Shown here: one piece after another, positions 43,918 to 52,301 of the stretch
How the letters are laid out: each line of letters begins with the position of its first letter
Numbering within the stretch: position 1 is the first letter of the stretch
Assembly: GCA_964551335.1 (NCBI GenBank)
Contig: CAZKCO010000022.1
Span: 40,411 to 104,410, forward strand
Reading direction: 5' to 3'
Length of the DNA: 64,000 nucleotides
Origin: Tunicatimonas sp964551335
GTDB taxonomy: Bacteria > Bacteroidota > Bacteroidia > Cytophagales > Cyclobacteriaceae
The notes under the pieces: model-generated
What the model saw: the letters and a program-made list of their open reading frames with translations, nothing else
Databases searched by the model: none
Told to the model about the DNA's origin: nothing
Made by a program: the position numbers and the translations under genes

Positions 43918-46900
43918 GTGATTGTGATGGTTTGGGTACTTGAGGGCTGGGTTAGCCCGGGCGGCACATACTCTAATTCAATATTATACTGGCCAAACTG
44001 AAGTTGCTGATAGGTATTGTTGATCAGTGGCGAAGCTCCCGCAGGCCAAAATGCACTCGATTGTGTACCATATCGGCTGAGTGCCTTGGGGCGTAAGTCA
44101 AAGAAATAGTCCTTGTAAGTATAGGTTGGTACTTGATATTTAAACATAACGTCCCCACTGACGATACTAGCCCCACCAAAGTCCCGCTGGTTTGCCGTAA
44201 GTACTGGAGCAGTAGCCCGAAGTTCCGGCTTGATCGTATATTTGGGCCGAGGTTCCTGGACATTAGGGGTACGCCAATCGATGGTCACCTGGGAATGGAT
44301 AGGGTAATACTGATAGTATCGCTCCATATAGGTGGTAAACCAAGGATTATCCAGGTCGGCGTACATCCGGAGCATCGCGGGTTTTCCGTGAGTACCATTC
44401 AGTTCGGCCGCATCGAAAACTTCAGGCATGGTCAGCCGGGTTCCTACCTCAAATATCTGGATATCTTGCACTACTCCAGCGGTGGTTGCATGGCTATTCA
44501 TGGCCTTCACTTTGGCCGAGAACGTATTATAGCGACTAGTCCTAAGTCCATAGGTAAAGAGTATTTCCTCACCAGCCTGCACTCGGGCACTAAGAAGACT
44601 TCGCTCAGCAGCCGTTACATTTTCGGCTTGGGCGAGTTCTACCTTTCGTTCGGTGCGTCGCACATTTTGGTTAATGGTAACTGTTTCTACCGGTTTCTTG
44701 ATAAAACTTACTCGGTAGACTGTTTCATTAGCTAGGTTTGTCGGAACAGAATATGAAAGCATTCTTCCCTTTTGAGTTAATGATTTATCAGTGTAAGACG
44801 AGGCTCCTTGCCGCTGAAAACGGGCCACGTAGATCCAGGTCTGCCCGGTTTTCTCATCTTTGGTGTTGAACAGATAATCCTGTCCCTTTTTTAGTTTCAT
44901 ATAGCCGGTGCTGTATTCTTTAGGCAGAAAGGTATACTGGTCACGTACCGGGTAGCTGTAGTCCACATTATTGTCAGGGATATAGTTTGGGGCCTTACCG
45001 CTGGTAAAGGTGACCTGTCGACTTTCAGTAAAGTCCAGATCCGTCCACGTTCCTTGAATTTGTTCCTGCCAGGTGATCTGTACTTCGGCTTTGAGTGAAC
45101 GTTCGGCCGGAAGAATGCTACTGGTTTCAAAGACAGCTACGGTGTTATCGTCATTCCAGCGGACCTCACCCTCCAGTGGCACCCCGTTGTCAGTTACCCG
45201 GAAGTGATTTAACTTGACCCGGTACTGCTCAATTTTATCCTGCAGGTTGAGCATTTCAATCGGAGTGTTCACCCCGATGTTGAATGCCACCTGGGGTGAA
45301 GTAAATACATCCACCTCGCGGCTTCCGGTCACGGGCTGCATATCGGCAATTACTTCTGTGGTGATCGGTGGGCCACTTTCCAACTCACATTGCTCACCCA
45401 GGGTTACCTGGAAATTACAGTCCCCTTTTACTAGACCATTCAAAATACTAAACTCTCCGAAGGCAGTTCCTTGTACCCAAGTGGGGTTAGGCATCTGGGC
45501 CTGCATGACGATGGCTGCCAGGAAGCGGAATGCTTCAAACTTACCTTTGACAAACTTGAGGTTTACGTTAATACCCACCGCCCCGGCAAGATAGGCCCAT
45601 ACCAGCCCGCTAGCGTACCAGCCCTTGATACCGATGGGGCCCGAACGCCCTTTACAAGTGACGTTCCCCATATCCTGTAGCATGACATCGAATCCGGCAC
45701 TCGCTTTGAAGAATCCGTAAAAAACGGCACCCGGGTCATCCTTTCCGATGGATGTTGCGAAACTAGCCCCGAAGGCGAAGCCCTTACCTTGACTGGCATA
45801 AGTGCCCGTTCGGGCCCTATTTTCCCCGAGTCTATCGAGCACCTCCTGTAAGTTCTTTGCAGTCACCTGAACCCCGTCCAGTGGCGGGGGCGCACCTTCC
45901 ATCTCGTCTCCAACCATCATGTACGCCTTGGATTCGGCTAAGCCCGCAATATTGATCCCCATGCTTTGGCTTGGGGTGCCCAGCCAGACGTACCAAGAGT
46001 CTTCTCCGAAGTGCAGAATTGCCGAACCGGCATGCCCCCGGGGGTTTACGCCCCGAATAACACCGTAGGCATCCACGTAGAGGTCAAGCAGGCCATTCAG
46101 CTCCCGGTTATCAAAGTCGTACCCCATACTTAAATCCGCGTACATGGGGGGGCTGTCGTTTCGCTCATCCAGCCCGGTTAAGAAATACCCTTCTCCTCGA
46201 AAGCGGAGATATTTGACCCCCATACGTCTATTGAAGGTGATTTCAAAATTAGCGTCTCCGTTAAAAGGTCGGGGTGACGGAGCGGTTCCGATGACGACGG
46301 TTGCTTTCACCCCCAACTTCACTGATTTATCCGGCACATAGGTAGCCCCGCTGCGGGTAGCTCCAATGGTTGATTGATCCTGGTTTCCTTCAATGGTGTG
46401 GAAGTCGCCGGGTGCTATTTCTTTACGTTCCATCGCCATCTGATAGTAAGCGCCACCGCCAAAGCCGTAGACGGCGAAGCCCGGACTAGGGGTCGTGCTA
46501 CCGTGGTGCATGAGCCCATCTACGTACCAATACCGGTAATCTTCTACTCGGCCAAACTGGGCAATCGCCTTCAAGGTAGGTCCCGCCTTAAATGACGCTT
46601 CAATCTCACCCCGAAAGCCCTGCCCATATACCTCGTGTTTCTCGTATAGGCTGATGCGTCCATTGAGGCTAAAAGCATCCATGTCAGCCTCAATGGCAAT
46701 ATCATCAATTTGGGTATCTTTATATTTCCATTCCTGCTGGGTAACGATAATGGTACCATCTTCTTGGGAAGTGGTGTCTGCTTCTACGATTTCACCCCGT
46801 ACTTTAATCTGGGTTCTGGCCGAGAAACCCTTGTCCTCCTGGTTCATCATTCCTAACAAAGCCGCCACTCCTAGTTCTAGATCATTCTTGTTGTGTTGAA

Positions 46901-48320
46901 AAGTGATGGCTTCAACTGAAATTGGATAGTCGGCTGCTGTTTGCCCCTCTCCGTTAGAAAACGACCAGAACCCATTGCGTACGTAAGGAGCTTCGGAAGC
47001 AATATGTAAATCGGTAAAAGCAACTTCTTTCAAGCGAATACCCGAGCCAGCGTTAACACTGAGGGTACCGTGTAGAATAGCCTCTGGCTTTAAACGTCCC
47101 TCGTGCTTAGTGATGATAACCGTGGAGTTGGGCGCTAGATTAATTTTAGCAGCTAGTGCCGAGGCTTCCAGGTTGGTTCCGGGTTGTACAGCAAAGGTAT
47201 ATACGGTTTCCCCCGACATCTGGGTAATAAGTGCTGAGTATTTGAGAGGGGCATCCCGGCTAAATAGTGGTATATTCATCTCGCCCCGAAAGCCGCCTCC
47301 GCTCAGTTTATTTTTTACCAGCACAATACCGAGCGAATCCACCGAAAAAGGCCATCCGTTCAAAGAACCTTCTTCCCGGTCAAACAGGTTACTCACCCCA
47401 ATTCCTCCCGATACGCCTTGCTTATCCAAAATAAGATTTCGGGCGCTGATGTACCGGCGCTCTCCTCGATGGGATAATTCTTTGAAAAGCCCTACCCGGG
47501 CTTCATGGATAAAGAAACCCTCCCATAGTTGAGCGTTCGCGCCGTATTGTTGAGTATACTGATCAGGAAATACTATGCCCGTGGGGTTCGCTAGATCGCT
47601 CATATCCAAGGTCGCTTTTTCCACCTGAAAGCTAATTCCAGGTAGAGAAGGTAGCCGGAACGTCGGTAAAGAAACCGAAATGAGCATCGCGTTCCAGTCG
47701 GTGCTGACGACCCGGAACTCCGTTTCTACCTGACCTGGTAGCGATTCCCCTTGTTCATCCTCTGGAATGAGTAACTCCCGGTCAAAAATGATCTTACCCA
47801 ACAAGTTCACCGCCTTGAAGCCATTACAGTCAATAACCACATAATTTTGTTTATCCCCGCTGGGTAGGTCAAGATGAATTTTAGATCCTAGCGATAAATG
47901 TTGGTCTCCGACTAACGCAAGGTGAGCTTCGTTAGAAGCGGAGATCCCCCCCCGGTGAAAGGCGATATTGCGGGCGGCAAATGCAATACGCTGACCATTT
48001 TGCTTGAAGGGAAGTGAGATGTAGGCATCAAAAAAAGCTCCGGTGGGGGTGAACCGGGCAGAGTCAATAATCACTAGGTACTCAAAGCCTGCCACATTAC
48101 TAGCAATGCCCACCGGTAAGCTGGCCAGATCTGACTCGCTTAGCTGCTGCGTAGTGCGTCCTTCGGTTACGACCTGCTCATGTAATTGGTGAATGCGCTT
48201 GGATAATACAGCATCTGTTGAAGTTCCAGCGAGGCTGATCACCGAAATGGACATCAGTAATACCGTCAGATAGCTACCAACACTGTTTATCTTTCCCTTA
48301 TGGTTACGAGTTTTCATCAT
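43911..48320 (-). CDS. Very large secreted protein of unknown function
   Basis: The start at 48320 is chosen because it meets the upstream stop as TGATG and gives a normal signal peptide (SYLTVLLMSISVISLAG); an upstream ATG at 48356 is unlikely. 1469 residues, mainly beta-rich, with repeated Gly- and aromatic-rich strands (GFRGEMNIPLF, GQGFRGEIEASF) and a Gly-rich region near 600-720. The C-terminal third is Ser/Thr/Tyr-rich with Ig-like strands. No known domain is recognised. It is co-transcribed with the barrel-like and SprB genes, so it may be a periplasmic or surface part of the export machinery or a structural shaft. Confidence 0.65.
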   Translation of the reverse strand: MMKTRNHKGKINSVGSYLTVLLMSISVISLAGTSTDAVLSKRIHQLHEQVVTEGRTTQQLSESDLASLPVGIASNVAGFEYLVIIDSARFTPTGAFFDAYISLPFKQNGQRIAFAARNIAFHRGGISASNEAHLALVGDQHLSLGSKIHLDLPSGDKQNYVVIDCNGFKAVNLLGKIIFDRELLIPEDEQGESLPGQVETEFRVVSTDWNAMLISVSLPTFRLPSLPGISFQVEKATLDMSDLANPTGIVFPDQYTQQYGANAQLWEGFFIHEARVGLFKELSHRGERRYISARNLILDKQGVSGGIGVSNLFDREEGSLNGWPFSVDSLGIVLVKNKLSGGGFRGEMNIPLFSRDAPLKYSALITQMSGETVYTFAVQPGTNLEASALAAKINLAPNSTVIITKHEGRLKPEAILHGTLSVNAGSGIRLKEVAFTDLHIASEAPYVRNGFWSFSNGEGQTAADYPISVEAITFQHNKNDLELGVAALLGMMNQEDKGFSARTQIKVRGEIVEADTTSQEDGTIIVTQQEWKYKDTQIDDIAIEADMDAFSLNGRISLYEKHEVYGQGFRGEIEASFKAGPTLKAIAQFGRVEDYRYWYVDGLMHHGSTTPSPGFAVYGFGGGAYYQMAMERKEIAPGDFHTIEGNQDQSTIGATRSGATYVPDKSVKLGVKATVVIGTAPSPRPFNGDANFEITFNRRMGVKYLRFRGEGYFLTGLDERNDSPPMYADLSMGYDFDNRELNGLLDLYVDAYGVIRGVNPRGHAGSAILHFGEDSWYVWLGTPSQSMGINIAGLAESKAYMMVGDEMEGAPPPLDGVQVTAKNLQEVLDRLGENRARTGTYASQGKGFAFGASFATSIGKDDPGAVFYGFFKASAGFDVMLQDMGNVTCKGRSGPIGIKGWYASGLVWAYLAGAVGINVNLKFVKGKFEAFRFLAAIVMQAQMPNPTWVQGTAFGEFSILNGLVKGDCNFQVTLGEQCELESGPPITTEVIADMQPVTGSREVDVFTSPQVAFNIGVNTPIEMLNLQDKIEQYRVKLNHFRVTDNGVPLEGEVRWNDDNTVAVFETSSILPAERSLKAEVQITWQEQIQGTWTDLDFTESRQVTFTSGKAPNYIPDNNVDYSYPVRDQYTFLPKEYSTGYMKLKKGQDYLFNTKDEKTGQTWIYVARFQRQGASSYTDKSLTQKGRMLSYSVPTNLANETVYRVSFIKKPVETVTINQNVRRTERKVELAQAENVTAAERSLLSARVQAGEEILFTYGLRTSRYNTFSAKVKAMNSHATTAGVVQDIQIFEVGTRLTMPEVFDAAELNGTHGKPAMLRMYADLDNPWFTTYMERYYQYYPIHSQVTIDWRTPNVQEPRPKYTIKPELRATAPVLTANQRDFGGASIVSGDVMFKYQVPTYTYKDYFFDLRPKALSRYGTQSSAFWPAGASPLINNTYQQLQFGQYNIELEYVPPGLTQPSSTQTITITW

Positions 48321-50044
48321 CAGAAAGTAAATCCGTAGCGAGCCGTAGCAGTCCACTCCGAAAAGGCTTCTTTTTGTTGAGTGGAAAAATTATTTAATAT
48401 GTTCAGGTTAACTGTTAGCTGATGGCGTTTGGGCCAACTGTAGCTAGTTGCAATCCGGGATGTAAGTATCCGGCTGCTGGCGATACGGTTAGTTGTCACC
48501 TGATTAAAGCTGGTAGTCCAGGAACCGCGTAGTTTCTTCTCTAAAAAACCTTTACTAACGTTTATTTGAGGACCGGCAGTGATGGTCCTCAGCGTCTCGA
48601 GAATGCTATAATAGACATTTCCTCCTATACTTAATATGAGGTTATTGGGCACCATACTGATACGATACGCAGCATTCCCGGTAAAATACTCCGAGCCTCC
48701 TGTCTCTTCGGCATGACCACTGGTTGCCTCCGAGGCTTTTTGATAGGTCGTGCTGAGGGTAATGGCTTTTTTTTGCTCTTTGCCGCCAAAAGAATACGAA
48801 GAGGTAAGCGAAGCATTTTGGTTAACCTGGTAAAAATCCAGCGAATCAAATTCCGTAGAAAAGAAAAGATCAGTCTGGGGGCGAATATTAGTAAAGCTGG
48901 TAAAGTTTGAATAGCTACTGGTCAATTGCCATTGCCTTGATGGCTGGAAGGACAGGGAGTAGTTACTCACCCATCGTTTGGTTTGGCTAATTTCTGACTC
49001 GTCCAGGTTGTTGTTTTGTAAACCGCCTTGAGCGGTGACATTCAGTCGGTTTTTCCAGAATTGCCAACCGATACCTAGGGTCACGTTTTCCAGATCGTTA
49101 TTGAAGAAATAGGCACCTAGTGTTTGGTAGTCAGGATCAACTCGTTCATACTGCCCTTGTACGAACCCCTTCCCAAGAGCGAGTGTCACTCCGGTTTTCC
49201 AGGCTTGATGCTGGGTAGTAGACTGCCGGATGGGCATAAGCCATCCCCCAACTACTCCTGTATTTTGAAGACGGCTGGTGCGGGGAGCCAGTAAATCACG
49301 AGTCAGTAGACTCTGGGCCCACTCTCCGTCCCAGGTAAGCCGTTTTCCTAAAGACTGACGGGCAATCAGGCTAACGACCAGGTTCTGAGCCGGAAAAACC
49401 GAGAGACTATCGGGTAAAGTAGCTAATGAGGTGGGATCATCTTTGGCATAAAATACGATGGTGTGTACACTGCCCTGCTTGGATTCGTATCCGACTTTTG
49501 TGCCCATTCCGTATCGTTCATATACAGGAGGTTGGAAAGGGGTAGTCATTGTGTCGGTCTCAACAGCTTTGAGGAAGCGGCCATACATGGCATTAATTCG
49601 CCATTTTCCAGGGGTGAGGGCAACACCACCTCCGAGAAAGACGTGCCCGTTGAGAGTATAGGAAGAATACGTAAGACTGTGATAGCCTAGATAGGTTTTT
49701 ACCCATTTATATTGAGGACTAATTCCGTAACGGTTAAAGGGTTGCTGAAAGCGACCTTGATTGTTGGTATAGCTGAATGAAAAAGGGATGCTCCAGCCGT
49801 ATAGGTTTATATTAAGATTTCCGGTTGCAATCCACGTGAATGGATCACGGCGGTTTGCTATTCCCTCTGCCGCATATGCGGTGGAAAAAATATTGAGTCC
49901 CCCCGATACGGTAATAGGTTTTTCCTGCCCGATATTATCAAAATTTTGAGCCGCTACGCGAATAGATCGGCTCAATACCAGTAAGCAGCATAAAATAACC
50001 GGGGAAATATACTGGATAATATGGTTGGCAAATCTGATGGGCAT
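48320..50044 (-). CDS. Outer-membrane beta-barrel-like protein
   Basis: The start at 50044 gives a signal peptide; an ATG 54 bases upstream would add a poor leader. 574 residues of alternating strands, many ending in aromatic residues (LNINLYGWSIPFSFSYTN, NNDLENVTLGIGWQFW, SWTTSFNQVTTNR), and a C-terminal Phe in ATARYGFTF, the usual mark of barrel insertion. It is larger than PorP/SprF (about 300-350) and not clearly of that family. As the first gene of the operon it could be the outer-membrane anchor for the surface proteins that follow. Confidence 0.7.
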   Translation of the reverse strand: MPIRFANHIIQYISPVILCCLLVLSRSIRVAAQNFDNIGQEKPITVSGGLNIFSTAYAAEGIANRRDPFTWIATGNLNINLYGWSIPFSFSYTNNQGRFQQPFNRYGISPQYKWVKTYLGYHSLTYSSYTLNGHVFLGGGVALTPGKWRINAMYGRFLKAVETDTMTTPFQPPVYERYGMGTKVGYESKQGSVHTIVFYAKDDPTSLATLPDSLSVFPAQNLVVSLIARQSLGKRLTWDGEWAQSLLTRDLLAPRTSRLQNTGVVGGWLMPIRQSTTQHQAWKTGVTLALGKGFVQGQYERVDPDYQTLGAYFFNNDLENVTLGIGWQFWKNRLNVTAQGGLQNNNLDESEISQTKRWVSNYSLSFQPSRQWQLTSSYSNFTSFTNIRPQTDLFFSTEFDSLDFYQVNQNASLTSSYSFGGKEQKKAITLSTTYQKASEATSGHAEETGGSEYFTGNAAYRISMVPNNLILSIGGNVYYSILETLRTITAGPQINVSKGFLEKKLRGSWTTSFNQVTTNRIASSRILTSRIATSYSWPKRHQLTVNLNILNNFSTQQKEAFSEWTATARYGFTF

Positions 50045-50927
50045 TAGGAACTTTCTACAATATGGAAAGGACAAAATTACCGGCTTCCTTAGCCCCATAC
50101 CGCTTGTTTTCTAGCTGTTTGCTTCTTTGTAAGAAAGAACTGGAAAGGTAATTTCCTCTAGGGAAAAAATGACACTTTGAGAAAATGTATCTTTACTATA
50201 CTAGCATTAGTAAACTATTCAGCCATTCTTTGAATGATGTGGTACAAATATCACGTAAATATTGATTGTGTACTTCTTACACGGATAACACCTTCTTACT
50301 GATTATTATTAAATAAAAAATAATAAAAGTTATATATAGAGTGAGTTTAAGCAGAGCAATGGTATAAGCAGTCGTGATGAATAAGTAATTCTATCAAAAA
50401 GATTACACTGTTGAAACAAAAATGATGACATATTCTGAAGCGTTATTCTACCGGATCGCTTTGGTTTCAAATCGAATTAGTTTCTCCTGAAGAAAGGTGA
50501 AAAGTGACTTCAGCTACGGTTTAGAGGGTGGTTTTCAGTAAATGAAAATGAAAAGTCCTGCAAGTAAATGTAAAGAAGCACCTCTAAAGCCTGCAAAATA
50601 TGCTAGGTTTCTCACCTGACCAAAACCAAACTGACATATTCACACCTTCACTTAAACCTCTAAACTCAAAATTCGGGATAATTCATGACTTTGAGATGTC
50701 GAGAGAGGAACTTCGTTCCGGGACGCGTAGTCCGGTAGTCCGGCTTATTGAGCGGTTCTCTTCTACTTGCCGTTTTTTGAATAGATGACTCCGGACGCCA
50801 GTAGGGAAAACAGAACCTATGACCCGGCATGCTGGCTCACTATACTCATGCGATTATCTGCTCAGAGTTGACCAATCAAAAGAATCTATTCTTCGCTGAA
50901 AACGTTATCTTTACTAAAAAGAACGAC
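50045..50927. other. Long A/T-rich region upstream of the six-gene operon
   Basis: About 880 bases between the divergent operon and the ParDE-type module. Only short, non-convincing frames exist. Bases 50783-50913 are a diverged copy of 51519-51640. No TAnnTTTG promoter was recognised for the large operon. Confidence 0.4.
50783..50913. repeat. Direct repeat, copy A, upstream of the ParDE-type module
   Basis: Matches 51519-51640 over most of its length, for example AGATGAC at the start, TGGCTCACTA in the middle and AGAATCTATTCTTCGCT near the end. It includes the probable promoter of the antitoxin gene. Confidence 0.6.
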
Positions 50928-51191
50928 ATGACCGATACAGAAAAACTCAAAGATGACTTACACCAGCTTATTGATCAAATAGAAGATCCGGCTACCCTAG
51001 AGGCAATACGCACGCTATTAACCCCGAAAGTCGATACGCTATACAGCATACAAGGCCAGTTAATTGATCAGAACCAGATTGAAGATCTTTTGGAAGAAAG
51101 CGAACAGGATATAGAAGCGGGCCGGACTGTTTCCCATCAAGAACTTAAATCACATATCCAATCGTGGCGGAGTCAGAACAACGCGAAGTAG
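50928..51191 (+). CDS. Antitoxin of a ParDE-type module
   Basis: The start at 50928 gives 87 residues; upstream Met codons only extend into the repeat. The protein is acidic and helical with a DLHQLIDQIEDPATLEAIRTLL part and a C-terminal tail (EQDIEAGRTVSHQELKSHIQSW) that would bind the toxin. No clear ribbon-helix-helix motif is seen. It overlaps the toxin start by 28 bases, and this layout identifies it more than its sequence does. Confidence 0.65.
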   Translation: MTDTEKLKDDLHQLIDQIEDPATLEAIRTLLTPKVDTLYSIQGQLIDQNQIEDLLEESEQDIEAGRTVSHQELKSHIQSWRSQNNAK

Positions 51192-51481
51192 TCTGGACTC
51201 AGGCGGCCTTAGCCGATTTACAGGACATATATGAGTTCAATATTACTCTCCAGGGAGAAGAAAAAGCGTTTGAGTTAGTAGAAAATATCCGACAAAAAGC
51301 AGACATGCTCTACCAGCCCATCATGGGAAGTACTCGCTTTCTGAGCCGCCGGCATCCTGAGCGGAGCTACCAGAAGTTAGTCATTGTCCCTTATCTGCTG
51401 ATCTTTCGTCAGGTTGGCGAGGTCGTGTTTATCAATCGCATCTTTGATAACCGACAAGACCCCAGCAAGCTAGACCTGTAG
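51164..51481 (+). CDS. ParE/RelE-family toxin
   Basis: 105 residues with the ParE pattern: VVWTQAALADLQDIYEFN at the start, a helical middle, the SRRHPERSYQKLVIVPYLLIF strands and the ending VVFINRIFDNRQDPSKL. ParE proteins poison gyrase and RelE proteins cut mRNA; the sequence does not decide between them, though ParE is nearer. It follows the antitoxin by overlap and has a diverged direct repeat after it. Confidence 0.82.
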   Translation: MAESEQREVVWTQAALADLQDIYEFNITLQGEEKAFELVENIRQKADMLYQPIMGSTRFLSRRHPERSYQKLVIVPYLLIFRQVGEVVFINRIFDNRQDPSKLDL

Positions 51482-51518
51482 CCTCCATCAGCCTTCTGCT
51501 GTCCATAGTCTTCAGAAA

Positions 51519-51640
51519 AGATGACATGAATGCCAGTAGGAAATAGGGCCTCTTACCCAGTTTGTTGGCTCACTACAGTTCTATTGCCCCTGCCAGCTAA
51601 TCTACGGTAGAATCTGTTCTTCGCTCAAAACGGCATCTTT
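51519..51640. repeat. Direct repeat, copy B, downstream of the ParDE-type module
   Basis: Diverged copy of 50783-50913, about 122 bases, ending AGAATCTGTTCTTCGCT then CATCTTT. It carries no intact antitoxin after it, so it may mark a lost second module or a duplicated insertion. Confidence 0.6.
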
Positions 51641-52048
51641 GGCAGAGCCAATCAGCAAAACGATGCGTTTATTACGATCGAAGTACTGTGTGCTCTATTG
51701 CCAGAGACGCTCTTCTACACAACTGTCTACCCATTTCTGGGTATCTCATTATTATGTAAGTATCAGTGATGTTTACTTAAGCTTTATGAGGAGGAGGATA
51801 GACAGCAGACGGATAAAGCTTTGGAACGAGTTGCTCTTCATAAGAAGGGCTGCCCGGTAGATGTTTTACTTTCATTTTGGTTGCTCTTGTTTAACCCTAT
51901 TTGATCTAGATTGCACGATGACCAAGAATAATAATAAATCATTTTAATTATTTGATTATCAGTGTCTTGATCACAGTTTGGTAAACTTCGTAGGATTTGA
52001 ATGGAGTTTACCGTATGGTTCACCGAACAATCTATCAAGTAAAAAAAT
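51641..52048. other. No gene recognised
   Basis: About 400 A/T-rich bases with broken frames, possibly remains of the lost second module or of transposase genes. No identifiable motif. Confidence 0.4.
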
Positions 52049-52050
52049 GC

Positions 52051-52148
52051 GCGACGGCCGCCACTTTTCTTTCCCTGTTGTGGAAATTGCTGAGCAAAAA
52101 ATCTTTGACAGGTCGCCTAGCGATTTTTAGAAGGGTGGCGACCGTCGC
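52051..52148. repeat. Inverted repeat element with G/C-rich arms
   Basis: GCGACGGCCGCCAC (52051-52064) and GTGGCGACCGTCGC (52135-52148) form 14-base inverted arms with one mismatch around 70 bases of A/T-rich sequence. The core GGCGACCGTCGC occurs again at 54347-54358. The element abuts a transposase remnant and may be a small mobile or REP-like unit. Confidence 0.6.
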
Positions 52149-52149
52149 G

Positions 52150-52283
52150 TAGTACAGTAGAAAGCGACAACATGCTTACTTGGAATACCTGTCTCCAGAG
52201 GAATTTTATCAACGAAATTGGTTTGCTAAAGCTGCTCGGCTTTTTGTCCCGTGGACCGCGTCCACTTTTTTATTGCAAATCCA
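52150..52283 (+). pseudogene. 3' remnant of an IS3-family transposase
   Basis: The plus strand reads Tyr-Ser-Arg-Lys-Arg-Gln-His-Ala-Tyr-Leu then EYLSPEEFYQRNWF, the C-terminal signature of IS3-type integrases (RRHxxLxYLSPEEF). The match begins right after the inverted-repeat element. The region ends in CCACTTTTTTATTGCAAAT, reminiscent of an IS3 terminal repeat. The rest of the element is absent. Confidence 0.6.
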
Positions 52284-52301
52284 GGAGAACATTCGTTGCG
52301 C

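Noticed and set aside
50600..50788. 62-codon frame upstream of the ParDE-type module
   Set aside because: No recognisable features, and it ends within the left direct repeat.
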